Assembly: GCF_028622115.1 (NCBI RefSeq)
Contig: NZ_CP097263.1
Coordinates: 9,435,501-9,499,500 of the forward strand
Direction of reading: 5' to 3'
Source: Kutzneria chonburiensis
Lineage (GTDB): Bacteria > Actinomycetota > Actinomycetes > Mycobacteriales > Pseudonocardiaceae
Length of the DNA stretch: 64,000 nucleotides
Numbering within the stretch: the first letter of the stretch is position 1; each line of letters begins with the position of its first letter. Made by a program: the position numbers and the translations under genes. The notes under the pieces were generated by a model that saw nothing but the letters and a program-made list of their open reading frames with translations, was not told where the DNA came from and ran no database searches. Positions 47,355 through 56,168 of this stretch are shown here, piece after piece.

Positions 47355-48230
47355 TCAGTAGAGGCTGCCGGCGTTGACGACGGGCTGGGTGGCGCGGTCG
47401 CCGCACAGCACCACGAGCAGGTTGCTGACCATGGCCGCCTTGCGCTCCTCGTCCAGCTCGACGACGTCCCGCTCGGCCAGCCGGGCCAGGGCCAGCTCGA
47501 CCATGCCGACCGCGCCCTCGACGATGCGCTGCCGGGCCGCGACGACCGCGCCGGCCTGCTGGCGCTGGAGCATCGCGCCGGCGATCTCCGGCGCGTAGGC
47601 CAGGTGCGTCAGGCGGGACTCGATGACCCGCACGCCGGCCGACCGGACCCGCTCGGCGATCTCGGCCGACAGCTTGCCGGTGATCTCCTCGGCGTTCTCC
47701 CGCAGCGACAGCCGGTCGTCCTCGGCGTGGTTGTCGTACGGGTAGCTGGTGGCGATGTGCCGCACCGCGGTGTCGGTCTGGATGCCGACGAAGCGCACGA
47801 AGTCGTCGACCTCGAACACGGCCCGGGCGGTGTCCTCGATCTGCCAGACCACGACCACGGCCATCTCGATCGGGTTGCCCTCGGCGTCGTTGACCTTGGC
47901 CGCCGCGGTCTCGTGGTTGCGGATCCGCACCGACACCCGCTGCCGGTTGCTCAGCGGGTTCACGAAGTGCAGGCCGGGCGTGCGCACGGTGCCGGTGTAG
48001 CGGCCGAAGAACTGGATCACCGCGGCCACGCCCGGGGGCAGCACGAACAGGCCGCGGAACATGATCAGGCCGACCACGGAGACCGCCAGCCATCCGAACT
48101 GCTGGGTGGTCCCCGTCGCGGCGACGCCGCCGATCAGCAGCACCAGTGCCAGCAACAGCGCGAACCCACCGGGCATCCGGTTCGCCGGTCGTTCGGTGAT
48201 CGTCGGATCCGGCGTCGGGATCTCGCTCAT
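47355..48230 (-). CDS. SPFH/Band 7 domain membrane protein
   Basis: A 291-residue protein. Two hydrophobic segments (about 20-60) precede the SPFH domain ([59 protein letters not shown]), then a charged helical region and a C-terminal [19 protein letters not shown] typical of the actinobacterial branch. It probably organises membrane domains or a protease. GAGGAGG precedes the ATG. TGATATCA (48267-48274) lies in the promoter region shared with the divergent ABC exporter. Confidence 0.9.
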   Translation of the reverse strand: MSEIPTPDPTITERPANRMPGGFALLLALVLLIGGVAATGTTQQFGWLAVSVVGLIMFRGLFVLPPGVAAVIQFFGRYTGTVRTPGLHFVNPLSNRQRVSVRIRNHETAAAKVNDAEGNPIEMAVVVVWQIEDTARAVFEVDDFVRFVGIQTDTAVRHIATSYPYDNHAEDDRLSLRENAEEITGKLSAEIAERVRSAGVRVIESRLTHLAYAPEIAGAMLQRQQAGAVVAARQRIVEGAVGMVELALARLAERDVVELDEERKAAMVSNLLVVLCGDRATQPVVNAGSLY

Positions 48231-48323
48231 GGCCCCCTCCTCGGTCTGTCAATGGGTCTATCAATGTGATATCAGAACTGTACCACGGTGAAACGCCAGC
48301 GCGGGGTCGATCCGAGGAGCATG

Positions 48324-49169
48324 ATGGGTGTCTCTACCGGTCGGGAGGGGAACGAGTTGGACACGGGAGGGCTGCCCGTCTACGGGCAGCAACAGGGGGC
48401 GCAGTCGGCGGAGCAGGCGCCGGCGCTGTGGATCAGCGGGTTGCGCAAGCAGTTCAACGCCACGGTCGCGGTGGACGACGTGCACCTGGTGGTGCCGAGA
48501 GGGTCGTTCTTCGGGCTGGTCGGTCCGAACGGCGCCGGCAAGACGACCTCGCTGTCCATGGCGGTCGGCCTGCTGCGGCCGGACGCCGGCAGCGTGCGCA
48601 TCTTCGGCGTCGACGTGTGGGAGTCGCCGGAGCGGGCCAAGTCCCTGGTCGGCGTGCTGCCGGACGGCATGGCCCTGCCCGAGCGGCTGACCGGGCGTGA
48701 GCTGCTCACGTACACCGGGCTGCTGCGCGGCCTCGACCCGGCGACCGTTGCCGAGCGGGCCAACGAGCTGCTGGGCGTGCTCGAGCTGCTGGACGCCGAG
48801 CGCACGCTGGTGATCGACTACTCGGCCGGTATGCGCAAGAAGATCGGCCTGGCCACGGCGCTGCTGCACGCCCCCAAGCTGCTCGTGCTGGACGAGCCGT
48901 TCGAGGCCGTCGACCCGGTGTCGGCGTCCACCATCCGCACCATCCTCCAGCGGTTCGTCGCCTCCGGCGGCGCGGTCGTGCTGTCCAGCCACGTCATGGA
49001 GCTGGTGGAGAAGCTCTGCGACCACGTCGCCGTGATCACCCGCGGCCGGGTCGTGGCCAGCGGGCCGGTCGACCAGGTCCGCGGCGGCCAGTCGCTGGAG
49101 CAGGCGTTCGTGCACCTGGTCGGCGGCCGCACCGGCGGCGGGGAAGGGCTGTCGTGGTTGGCGTCCTGA
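48324..49169 (+). CDS. ABC transporter ATP-binding protein
   Basis: About 281 residues. GPNGAGKTT (Walker A), LPDGMALPERL (Q-loop region; the Q is replaced by D/G), YSAGMRKKIGLATALLH (a variant signature, SAGMRKK), LLVLDEPFEAVDP (Walker B) and LSSHVMEL (H loop). It is the ATPase of the exporter completed by the overlapping permease. Start codon uncertain: ATG 48324 has GAGGAG four bases upstream; TTG 48357 with GGAGGG is an alternative, and GTG 48288 is possible. Confidence 0.87.
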   Translation: MGVSTGREGNELDTGGLPVYGQQQGAQSAEQAPALWISGLRKQFNATVAVDDVHLVVPRGSFFGLVGPNGAGKTTSLSMAVGLLRPDAGSVRIFGVDVWESPERAKSLVGVLPDGMALPERLTGRELLTYTGLLRGLDPATVAERANELLGVLELLDAERTLVIDYSAGMRKKIGLATALLHAPKLLVLDEPFEAVDPVSASTIRTILQRFVASGGAVVLSSHVMELVEKLCDHVAVITRGRVVASGPVDQVRGGQSLEQAFVHLVGGRTGGGEGLSWLAS

Positions 49170-50734
49170 TCCGCATGAAGCTGCGGGTGCTGTCGCACTC
49201 GCTGGGCGGGTCCAGGGCCGCGAGCTTCGCGTTCGGCGCGCTGGTCGGCCTGGCCGCCGGCGGCGCCTCGCTGTTCCTGGTGATGCTCGGCTACCAGCAC
49301 GGCGTGTCCATCGGCACCACCGTCGCGTCGGTGCTGATGCTGCTGTGGACGATCGGCTGGCTGATCGGGCCGATCATCATGGGCGGCGGCGACGAGACGC
49401 TGCGCCCGGAGAACTTCGCCCTGCTGCCGCTGTCGCCCAACAAGTTGGCCTTTGGTCTGCTGGGCGCGTCGCTGGCCGGCGTGCCGCCGGTCGCCACCGT
49501 GATCGCGTTCCTCGGTCTCGTGGTCGGGGCGCTGTGGCTCGGTGTGCTGCCGGCGATCGTCGCCGTCATCACGGTCGTGCTGGCGCTGGCCTTCACCGTG
49601 CTGCTGTCCCGAGTGGTCGTCGGTGCGCTCGGCGCGGTGCTGGGATCCCGCCGTGGCAAGGATCTCGGCGTGCTGCTGGCGGCGCTGGCCGGTCTGTCCT
49701 ACCTGCCGCTGCGGTACGCCGGCGAGGCGCTTGCGCCGGTCATCCTCCAGAACAACCCGGTACTCGGCGGCACGTTGCGATGGCTGCCGACCGGTTGGGC
49801 GCCGGCGGCGGTCGAGGGTGCGGCCACCGGCAACTGGCTCACCGTCATCGGAGCGGTGCTCGCATTGGCCGCAGTGGACGGTCTGCTTCTGGTGGCGTAC
49901 GCGCGACTGCTGGTGCTGCGGTTGACCACGCCGCAGACCAACGTCGGCCCATCGCGGGCGGGACGGGCCAAGGTCTCGCGGCGCAGCCTGCTGCCGGCCA
50001 CGCCGATCGGGGCGGTGATCAGCAAGGAGCTGCGGCTGTGGTGGCGCGACGCCCGCCGCCGCGCGACGATGCTGACCTCGGTGCTGATCGGCCTGTTCAT
50101 CCCGGTGTTCTCCTCGGCCGGCGGTCGGGGCGCGCTGGTGATGCTGCCGTTCGCCGGGCTCTGGGTGGTCGGCTTCTCCATGCTCCAGGTCAGCAACCTG
50201 TACGGCTTCGACGGCACCGCCGTGTGGCACACCCTGGTCACGCCGGGTGCGGCCCGGGCCGACGTGCGCGGCCGGCAGTGGGCGTGGGGGCTGATCGTCG
50301 GTCCGATCGCCATCATCGCCGGGCTGGTGTTGCCCGGCGTCGCCGGCAGCTGGTGGGCGTACCCCTGGGTGCTCGGCGTGCTGCCGGCGCTGCTCGGCTG
50401 TGGGGCCGGTTTCCTGCTGCTGCTGTCCGTGTACTGGGCGTTCCCGATGCCGATCCAGCGCGGCAGCAACCCGTTCAACCAGGGCAACCGGCCGGGCTGC
50501 TCGCGGGCCCTGGTGCGGCTGGTGTCGATGCTGTTGCTGCTGGTCGGGGCCCTGCCGTCGCTGGTCCTGCTGATCATCGGTCAGGTCACCGCGAACCCGG
50601 TGCTGAGCTGGCTGGCGGTGCCGGTCGGGCTGCTGGTCGGCGGCTTCGCCGCGTGGTGGCTGGGTCGGCTGGCCGAGCAGCGGCTGCTGTCCCGCGGGCC
50701 GGAACTGTTGGCTCAGGTGAAGGCCGCGGCCTAG
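49154..50734 (+). CDS. ABC transporter permease, large
   Basis: A 526-residue membrane protein with about twelve hydrophobic segments in two halves (about 25-270 and 310-520), the two separated by a soluble loop. It overlaps the ATPase gene by 16 bases, so it is coupled to it. It resembles large single-subunit ABC-2-type permeases of actinobacteria. The substrate is unknown; the pair sits between the SPFH gene and the ATP-grasp operon. Confidence 0.82.
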   Translation: MVGVLIRMKLRVLSHSLGGSRAASFAFGALVGLAAGGASLFLVMLGYQHGVSIGTTVASVLMLLWTIGWLIGPIIMGGGDETLRPENFALLPLSPNKLAFGLLGASLAGVPPVATVIAFLGLVVGALWLGVLPAIVAVITVVLALAFTVLLSRVVVGALGAVLGSRRGKDLGVLLAALAGLSYLPLRYAGEALAPVILQNNPVLGGTLRWLPTGWAPAAVEGAATGNWLTVIGAVLALAAVDGLLLVAYARLLVLRLTTPQTNVGPSRAGRAKVSRRSLLPATPIGAVISKELRLWWRDARRRATMLTSVLIGLFIPVFSSAGGRGALVMLPFAGLWVVGFSMLQVSNLYGFDGTAVWHTLVTPGAARADVRGRQWAWGLIVGPIAIIAGLVLPGVAGSWWAYPWVLGVLPALLGCGAGFLLLLSVYWAFPMPIQRGSNPFNQGNRPGCSRALVRLVSMLLLLVGALPSLVLLIIGQVTANPVLSWLAVPVGLLVGGFAAWWLGRLAEQRLLSRGPELLAQVKAAA

Positions 50735-50821
50735 TCGTGGCGCTGCGTAGCGTTCAGCTGGTGTTTCGTTGAGGTAACCAGTGGTTTGGAGTAGTGCCCA
50801 ATTCCACCCCGCTGGGTGAAG

Positions 50822-52420
50822 ATGTCGACCATGACGAGGAACGGGCGCGGCGACGGGGAGCTGTTTCGCGGCTACCTGAACCCGACGCGGCCGCACGCCG
50901 GCGCGTACGACGAGATGTTCTCGGCGGACGCGTCGGTGCGGTCGGCCTACCGGGCGCTGCACGAGGTGCTGGCACCGTCCGATGTGGCCGATCTGACCGC
51001 TCGATCGGACGCGCTCGGCCGGGCGTTCGTGGATCAGGGCATCACGTTCTCGCTTTCCGGTCAGGAGCGGCCGTTCCCGCTGGACCTCGTGCCCCGGGTC
51101 ATCACCGCTTCGGAGTGGACCAAGCTGGAACGCGGCATCGTGCAGCGGGTGCGGGCGCTGGAGGCGTTCCTGGCCGATGTCTACGGGGACGCGCAGATCG
51201 TGCGCGACGGCGTGCTGCCGCGGCGGCTGATCACGTCGTGCGAGCACTTCCACCGTGAGGCCGCGGGCATCGTGCCGCCGAACGGGGTGCGCATCCACGT
51301 TGCCGGCATCGACCTTGTGCGTGACGAGGCCGGCACGTTCCGTGTGCTGGAGGACAACGTGCGCTGCCCGTCCGGGGTGTCGTACGTGATGGAGAACCGG
51401 CGCACCATGGCCCGGGTCTTCCCGGACCTGTTCGCACGGCACCGGGTTCGCGCCGTCGGCGACTATGCCGCGCACCTGCTGCGGGCGCTGCGCAACGCCG
51501 CCGCGCCCAACGTCGCCGACCCCACCGTGGTCGTGCTGACGCCCGGCGTGCACAACTCGGCCTACTTCGAGCATTCCCTGCTGGCCCGGCAGATGGGCGT
51601 GGAGCTGGTGGAGGGGCGGGATCTGTTCTGCCGCGACCACACCATCTACCTGCGTACCACCGAGGGTGAGCGGCAGGTGGACGTGATCTACCGCCGCATC
51701 GACGACCCGTACCTGGATCCCGTGCACTTCCGGCCGGACTCGGTGCTGGGCGTGGCCGGGCTGGCCAACGCCGCCCGGGCCGGCAACGTGGTGATCGCCA
51801 ACGCGATGGGCACCGGCGTGGCCGACGACAAGCTCGTCTACACCTACATGCCGGAGATCGTCCAGTACTACCTGAACGAGAAACCGTTGCTGCCCAACGT
51901 GGACACCTTCCGGTGCTGGCTGCCCGACGAGCGGGCCCAAGTGCTGGACCGGATGTCCGAGCTGGTGGTCAAGCCGGTCGAGGGCTCCGGCGGCTACGGC
52001 ATCGTGTTCGGGCCGGAGGCGTCGGCTCGCGAGCTGAACGCCTTGCGGCGCAAGGTCCGCAACAACCCGCGGGGGTGGATCGCCCAGCCGGTGGTGCAGC
52101 TGTCGACCGTGCCGACGAAGATCGGCGACAAGCTCTCGCCGCGGCATGTGGACCTGCGGCCGTTCGCCGTCAACGACGGCAACTTCGTCTTCGTGCTGCC
52201 CGGCGGGCTGACCCGGGTCGCGCTGCCCGAGGGCAGCCTGGTGGTGAACTCCTCGCAGGGCGGCGGTTCCAAGGACACCTGGGTGCTGGCCCCGCGATCG
52301 TCCACAGTGGAGAGTGAGCTGTCCGGGCCCGAGCTCGTGCAGGCCGGGCAGCTGGGTGGCGTCGCCACCGAGCAGGGCCCGGAACTGACGGCGTCGCAGC
52401 AACAACAACAGCAGCAGTAG
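50822..52420 (+). CDS. Circularly permuted ATP-grasp protein (Rv2411c-like)
   Basis: About 532 residues. Family stretches: RPHAGAYDEMF, VTSCEHFHREAAG-like SCEHFHREAAGIVPPNGVR, VLEDNVRCPSGVSYVMENRR, VDVIYRRIDDPYLDPV, VVKPVEGSGGYG and WIAQPVVQLSTVP, with the ATP and metal ligands in permuted order. It forms a conserved operon with an alpha-E protein and a transglutaminase, which together are thought to make or modify a peptide-like bond; the product is unknown. The C terminus is a run of seven Gln. Start uncertain among GTG 50816, ATG 50822 and ATG 50831. Confidence 0.9.
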   Translation: MSTMTRNGRGDGELFRGYLNPTRPHAGAYDEMFSADASVRSAYRALHEVLAPSDVADLTARSDALGRAFVDQGITFSLSGQERPFPLDLVPRVITASEWTKLERGIVQRVRALEAFLADVYGDAQIVRDGVLPRRLITSCEHFHREAAGIVPPNGVRIHVAGIDLVRDEAGTFRVLEDNVRCPSGVSYVMENRRTMARVFPDLFARHRVRAVGDYAAHLLRALRNAAAPNVADPTVVVLTPGVHNSAYFEHSLLARQMGVELVEGRDLFCRDHTIYLRTTEGERQVDVIYRRIDDPYLDPVHFRPDSVLGVAGLANAARAGNVVIANAMGTGVADDKLVYTYMPEIVQYYLNEKPLLPNVDTFRCWLPDERAQVLDRMSELVVKPVEGSGGYGIVFGPEASARELNALRRKVRNNPRGWIAQPVVQLSTVPTKIGDKLSPRHVDLRPFAVNDGNFVFVLPGGLTRVALPEGSLVVNSSQGGGSKDTWVLAPRSSTVESELSGPELVQAGQLGGVATEQGPELTASQQQQQQQ

Positions 52421-52429
52421 GGAGGCGTC

Positions 52430-53377
52430 GTGCTGGCTCGGAACGCGGAATCCCTGTACTGGATCGGCCGTTACGTCGAACGCGCCGACGACACCGCGCG
52501 CATTCTGGACGTGTCCGTGCACCAACTGCTGGAGGACGCGACCGTCAACCCCGACTCGGAAAGCCGGCAGCTGCTGGCCGTTCTCGGCATCACGCCGCCG
52601 GACGGCGCTTCGTTGGACGTGTGGTCGCTGACCGAGCTGGTGGCCTATTCGTCGGCCAACGCGGGATCCATCGTCGCCTCCGTGACCAGCGCCCGCGAGA
52701 ACACCCGTGGCGCGCGGGAGGTTGTGTCGACGGAGATGTGGGAGTGCTTGAACAGCATGTGGAATGCCGTGCCGGAGCGGCAGCGCTACGCCCGTCAGGT
52801 CGGGCCGCACGCCTTCTTCTCCTTCGTCGAGGAGCGGGCCGCGATGTTCGCCGGGCTGGCCGATTCCACCATGAGCCGTGACGACGGCTGGCGGTTCCTC
52901 GTGTTGGGGCGGTCCGTGGAACGCGTGGACATGATCGTGCGGCTGCTGCTTTCCCGTTCCGGCGACAAGGCTTCTTCGCCCGGGTGGGTCACCGTGCTGC
53001 GGTCCGCCGGCGCGCATGACACGTACCTTCGGACCTATCGCGGGGCCATGGACGCTTCCCGTGTCGTGCAGTTCTTGTTGCTGGACAGGCTCTTTCCTCG
53101 CTCCGTGTTCCATGCCCTGTCCCAGGCCGAGGAATGCCTGGAGCACCTTGAGCACGCCCCCGGGCGGCGCGTCGGCGCCACCGCCGAGGCCTCCCGGCTG
53201 CTCGGCAAAGCCCGGAGCGACTTGGAGTTCCTGCGCATCTCCGAGCTCATGGAGAACCTGCCCCGGCGGCTGAAGTCCTTGCAGGCCACCGTTCGTGACG
53301 TCGGCGAGGCCGTGTCGCAGCAGTACTTCCACTCCGTGCCGTGGGTCGCCTGGACCAACGCGGAGGTGGGCGCATGA
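52430..53377 (+). CDS. Alpha-E domain protein (Rv2410c-like)
   Basis: A 315-residue, almost wholly helical protein. LARNAESLYWIGRYVERADD at the N terminus, ARENTRGAREVVSTEMWECL and FLVLGRSVERVDMIVRLLL are the alpha-E family repeats with conserved Arg and Glu residues. GGGAGG precedes the GTG, 9 bases after the ATP-grasp stop. It is always found with that gene and the following transglutaminase, but no activity is established. Confidence 0.92.
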   Translation: MLARNAESLYWIGRYVERADDTARILDVSVHQLLEDATVNPDSESRQLLAVLGITPPDGASLDVWSLTELVAYSSANAGSIVASVTSARENTRGAREVVSTEMWECLNSMWNAVPERQRYARQVGPHAFFSFVEERAAMFAGLADSTMSRDDGWRFLVLGRSVERVDMIVRLLLSRSGDKASSPGWVTVLRSAGAHDTYLRTYRGAMDASRVVQFLLLDRLFPRSVFHALSQAEECLEHLEHAPGRRVGATAEASRLLGKARSDLEFLRISELMENLPRRLKSLQATVRDVGEAVSQQYFHSVPWVAWTNAEVGA

Positions 53378-54215
53378 GCTGGCGACTTCGGGTCACGCAC
53401 ACCACCCAGTACCGCTACGCCTCGCCGGTTACCCAGTCGTACAACGAGGTTCGGCTCACCCCGCGCAGCGACCGGCGGCAGAACGTCGTCGTCAGCCGGG
53501 TCGAGACCCATCCCGCAACCCGGGCCTACCGGTACAGCGACTACTGGGGCACCACCGTCACCTCTTTCGACCTGCATGCCCCGCACACCGAGCTCACCGT
53601 CGTCGGGTCGTCCGTCGTCGAGACCGGCGGCGAGGTCTCTCCTGTCGGCGGCGCTACCTGGACCGACCTCCGCGGCGAGGACGTCCTCGACCGCTACACC
53701 GAGTACCTCGGTTGGACCTCTACGTCCCCCGCGACCGCGAGCTCGCCGCCCGGGCCCGGGAACTCCGCCGTGGTCTCAGTCCCGTGGACGCCGTCCATGC
53801 CGCCGCCGCTTGGGTCCATTCCCAGATGACCTACCGGCAGGGCTCCACCGGCGTGCACAGCTCCGCTGCCGACGCTTGGCAGGCCCGTGAGGGCGTCTGT
53901 CAGGACTACGCCCATCTCACTTTGGCCCTCCTCCGGGCCATGGGCATTCCCGCCCGCTACGTCTCCGGCTACCTCCACACCCGCGCCGACGGCGCCACCA
54001 AGGAGACCGTCCGCGGCGAGAGCCATGCCTGGATCGAGGCGTGGACCGGCGGTTGGTGGGCGTACGACCCCACCAACGCCATCCCCATCGGCCAGCGCCA
54101 CGTCTGGGTCGCCGTCGGCCGCGACTACGCCGACGTCGTCCCCTTCAAGGGCATCTACACCGGCGGCGCCGGCGCCGGCCTCACCGTCACCGTGGAGCTC
54201 ACCCGCCTGGCCTGA
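53374..54215 (+). pseudogene. Transglutaminase-like cysteine protease-fold protein (Rv2409c-like), frameshifted
   Basis: Third member of the conserved trio. The N-terminal bacterial transglutaminase domain (SWRLRVTHTTQYRYASPVTQ, SYNEVRLTPR) reads in one frame to about 53718. The catalytic part follows in another: EGVCQDYAHL (nucleophile Cys), GESHAWIEAW (His) and WWAYDPTNA (Asp). Adding one base between ACC and TCT near 53718 gives a continuous protein of about 280 residues. All catalytic residues are intact, so a sequencing error is plausible. ATG overlaps the alpha-E stop (ATGA). Confidence 0.85.
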
Positions 54216-54306
54216 GGCGAAGATCATGCCCTGATCACCCAGTGTGGTCGGACTTGACCGCGGGTAACTTCCAAGGGTTCGTGCCCCTGTGTTGTACCCT
54301 CGCGTC

Positions 54307-55455
54307 GTGAAGCCCGACCAGTTCGCCGCGCCCGCGTTCGGCCGAGTGACCAAGAAGCCCGGGGACAAGTGGGCCTTCTGGTATTTCGAGCCGGCGGCGA
54401 TGCCGCGTGACCTGGTCATGGAGCCGAGGACCGTGCTGGCGCTGTCCAAGGCCGACGCCGCATTGGGACGGCTGTCCGGCGTCGGCCGGCTGATCAAGGA
54501 TCCGTCCATTCTCGTCGAGCCGTACCTGACCCGAGAGGCGGTGGCGAGCTCGCGGATCGAAGGCACACAGGCATCGCTTTCGGATGTTTTCCGGGCGGAA
54601 GCCGGCGACCATTCGGACGAGGACGACGACGTCCAGGAAGTCATCAACTATCAGCGCGCCCTGTATCGGGGAATCGAGCTCCTGGACAAACTGCCGATCA
54701 GTAGCCGGCTGATTCTCGAGGTGCACAAGGTGCTGCTGTCCGGCGTGCGCGGACAGGAAAAGCGTCCAGGCGAGTTTCGTAGGTCGCCGGTCTGGATCGG
54801 CTCTCCGACGGACTCGCCCGACACGGCCGCGTTCGTGCCGCCGCTGCCCGAGCACGTCGGGGACGCGCTGGCGGACTGGGAGAGGTTCGTCAACGAGGCC
54901 GACGGCCTGCCCGTGCTCGTGGTCTGTGCCCTGATGCACTACCAGTTCGAGACGATCCACCCGTTTCTCGACGGCAACGGGCGTGTCGGCCGGCTGCTGA
55001 TCATGTTGCTGCTCATCGAGCGCAAGGTGCTCGAACTGCCGTTGCTCTACCTCAGCGCGTACATGGAGCAGAACCGGCGGGAGTACTACGACCGGCTCCA
55101 GGCGGTGCGAGAGCGTGGCGAGATCCAGGAATGGCTGCAGTACTTCCTGACCGCGGTCCACAAACAGGCGTCGGACGCCGAGGCGCGCGCCGGCAAGCTG
55201 GTGGATCTGCGGGAGGTGTACCGCCAGCGGTTGCAGCGGAAGAAGAGCCGGGCGATCGAGGTCGCGGAGCTGCTTTTCTCCAATCCGTTCGTGACCGTGA
55301 AAAGAGTGGAGAACGCGCTCGAGGTGACCAACCAGGGGGCGCGCAATCTCATCGACTCGCTGGAGAAGAGCGGCATCCTGCGCAAGGTGGGCGTGTCGGG
55401 GCGGGGCGGACGGGTCTTCTGGGTGGCGGACGACGTGTTCCAGGCCATCGACTGA
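54307..55455 (+). CDS. Fic-domain protein, class II, with C-terminal winged helix
   Basis: A 382-residue Fic (AMPylase-fold) protein. The inhibitory-helix motif SSRIEG fits S/TxxxEG near residue 78, and the catalytic loop is HPFLDGNGRVGR. The C-terminal 80 residues hold a winged helix (ALEVTNQGARNLIDSLEKSG, ILRKVGVSGRGGRVFWV). It should transfer AMP from ATP to a protein, held off by its own helix; the target is unknown. GTG at 54307 with TACCCT (54295-54300) six bases upstream suggests a leaderless message, so the in-frame TTG at 54289 is not used. Confidence 0.92.
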   Translation: MKPDQFAAPAFGRVTKKPGDKWAFWYFEPAAMPRDLVMEPRTVLALSKADAALGRLSGVGRLIKDPSILVEPYLTREAVASSRIEGTQASLSDVFRAEAGDHSDEDDDVQEVINYQRALYRGIELLDKLPISSRLILEVHKVLLSGVRGQEKRPGEFRRSPVWIGSPTDSPDTAAFVPPLPEHVGDALADWERFVNEADGLPVLVVCALMHYQFETIHPFLDGNGRVGRLLIMLLLIERKVLELPLLYLSAYMEQNRREYYDRLQAVRERGEIQEWLQYFLTAVHKQASDAEARAGKLVDLREVYRQRLQRKKSRAIEVAELLFSNPFVTVKRVENALEVTNQGARNLIDSLEKSGILRKVGVSGRGGRVFWVADDVFQAID

Positions 55456-55480
55456 GGGCCGCGAACCGGCCCGTGTCGAA

Positions 55481-55654
55481 CTTCCAACGTTGACACCCAG
55501 ATCGTTGGAAGATGTCCAACCCGGCCCAACCAACGTTGGAAGAACGGTACCTAACTCCAACATTGAGGCCCACATCGTTGGAACGTCACTCGGGCACCCC
55601 AACGCGTGTTGGAACGTCACGCCCAACTTCCAACGCCAGGGCCGTCCGCGTTGG
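55481..55654. repeat. Array of five CCAAC/GTTGG hairpins
   Basis: Five consecutive inverted repeats share a CCAAC...GTTGG core: 55481-55511 (9-base arms), 55515-55540, 55556-55582, 55599-55612 and 55630-55654 (7-base arms). Centres are 31-42 bases apart. The loops differ in sequence and length (4-15 bases). GTTGGAACGTCAC occurs twice (55577 and 55608). The array fills nearly the whole gap between the Fic gene and the convergent PemK-like gene. Confidence 0.85.
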
Positions 55655-56080
55655 TCAGTGCCAGCCGCGGGCGTGCAAGGCGTCGACGACGCGGCCGAAG
55701 CGGTTCGGGGCCAGCACGGCGCCCTCACGGCGTAGGTCGTTCTCGTGCAGCTCGTAGACCCGGTCCAGGCGCAGCCAGGAGGGGCGGCCGTCGTGGTCCC
55801 AGGCGCCGGCGCCGAGGTCCAGCCAGTCCTGGGACTCGTGCGGCTTGCTGGACAGCATCAGGGCCAGCAGGAACCGGCCGGTGCGGCCGACGACCAGCAG
55901 CGGGCGGTCCTTGCCGATGTTTGGGTCGTCCTCGAAGGGCACCCAGGCCCAGACGACCTCGCCGGGATCGGCCAGACCGTCGAGGTCGGGGGAGTAGTCG
56001 AGCCTGGCCAGGCGCTCGGCGCCGTGCACCTGGGTCACCGCGCCGTGGGCGGGACGGGGAACCGGACCGTGTTCGGACAC
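55655..56080 (-). CDS. PemK/MazF-family toxin-like protein
   Basis: A 141-residue protein with the PemK/MazF barrel: [39 protein letters not shown] and a later [10 protein letters not shown]. Members are mRNA-cutting toxins, but no antitoxin gene lies next to it, so it may be a solitary or housekeeping relative. GTG at 56080; TAGGGT on the minus strand lies 7 bases upstream (leaderless). It is divergent from lepA, and convergent with the Fic gene across the hairpin array. Confidence 0.78.
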   Translation of the reverse strand: MSEHGPVPRPAHGAVTQVHGAERLARLDYSPDLDGLADPGEVVWAWVPFEDDPNIGKDRPLLVVGRTGRFLLALMLSSKPHESQDWLDLGAGAWDHDGRPSWLRLDRVYELHENDLRREGAVLAPNRFGRVVDALHARGWH

Positions 56081-56168
56081 GGCCCGCACCCTATTCTGTA
56101 CGGACCATCCCCGGACGCATGGGACCATTGACCATGTCCCCCGTCCGCTTTCCCGAGGAACCGCCCCA

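Noticed and set aside
48818-53332. A very long antisense open frame (about 1500 codons), and similar ones at 56091-58985 and 42972-47000
   Set aside because: They lie opposite well-recognised genes, are low-complexity (His/Arg/Gly/Gln-rich) and arise from the GC-rich third positions of the true genes.
55481-55654. CRISPR array
   Set aside because: The repeated unit is a short inverted repeat, not a constant 25-40-base direct repeat with unique spacers, and no cas genes are present.
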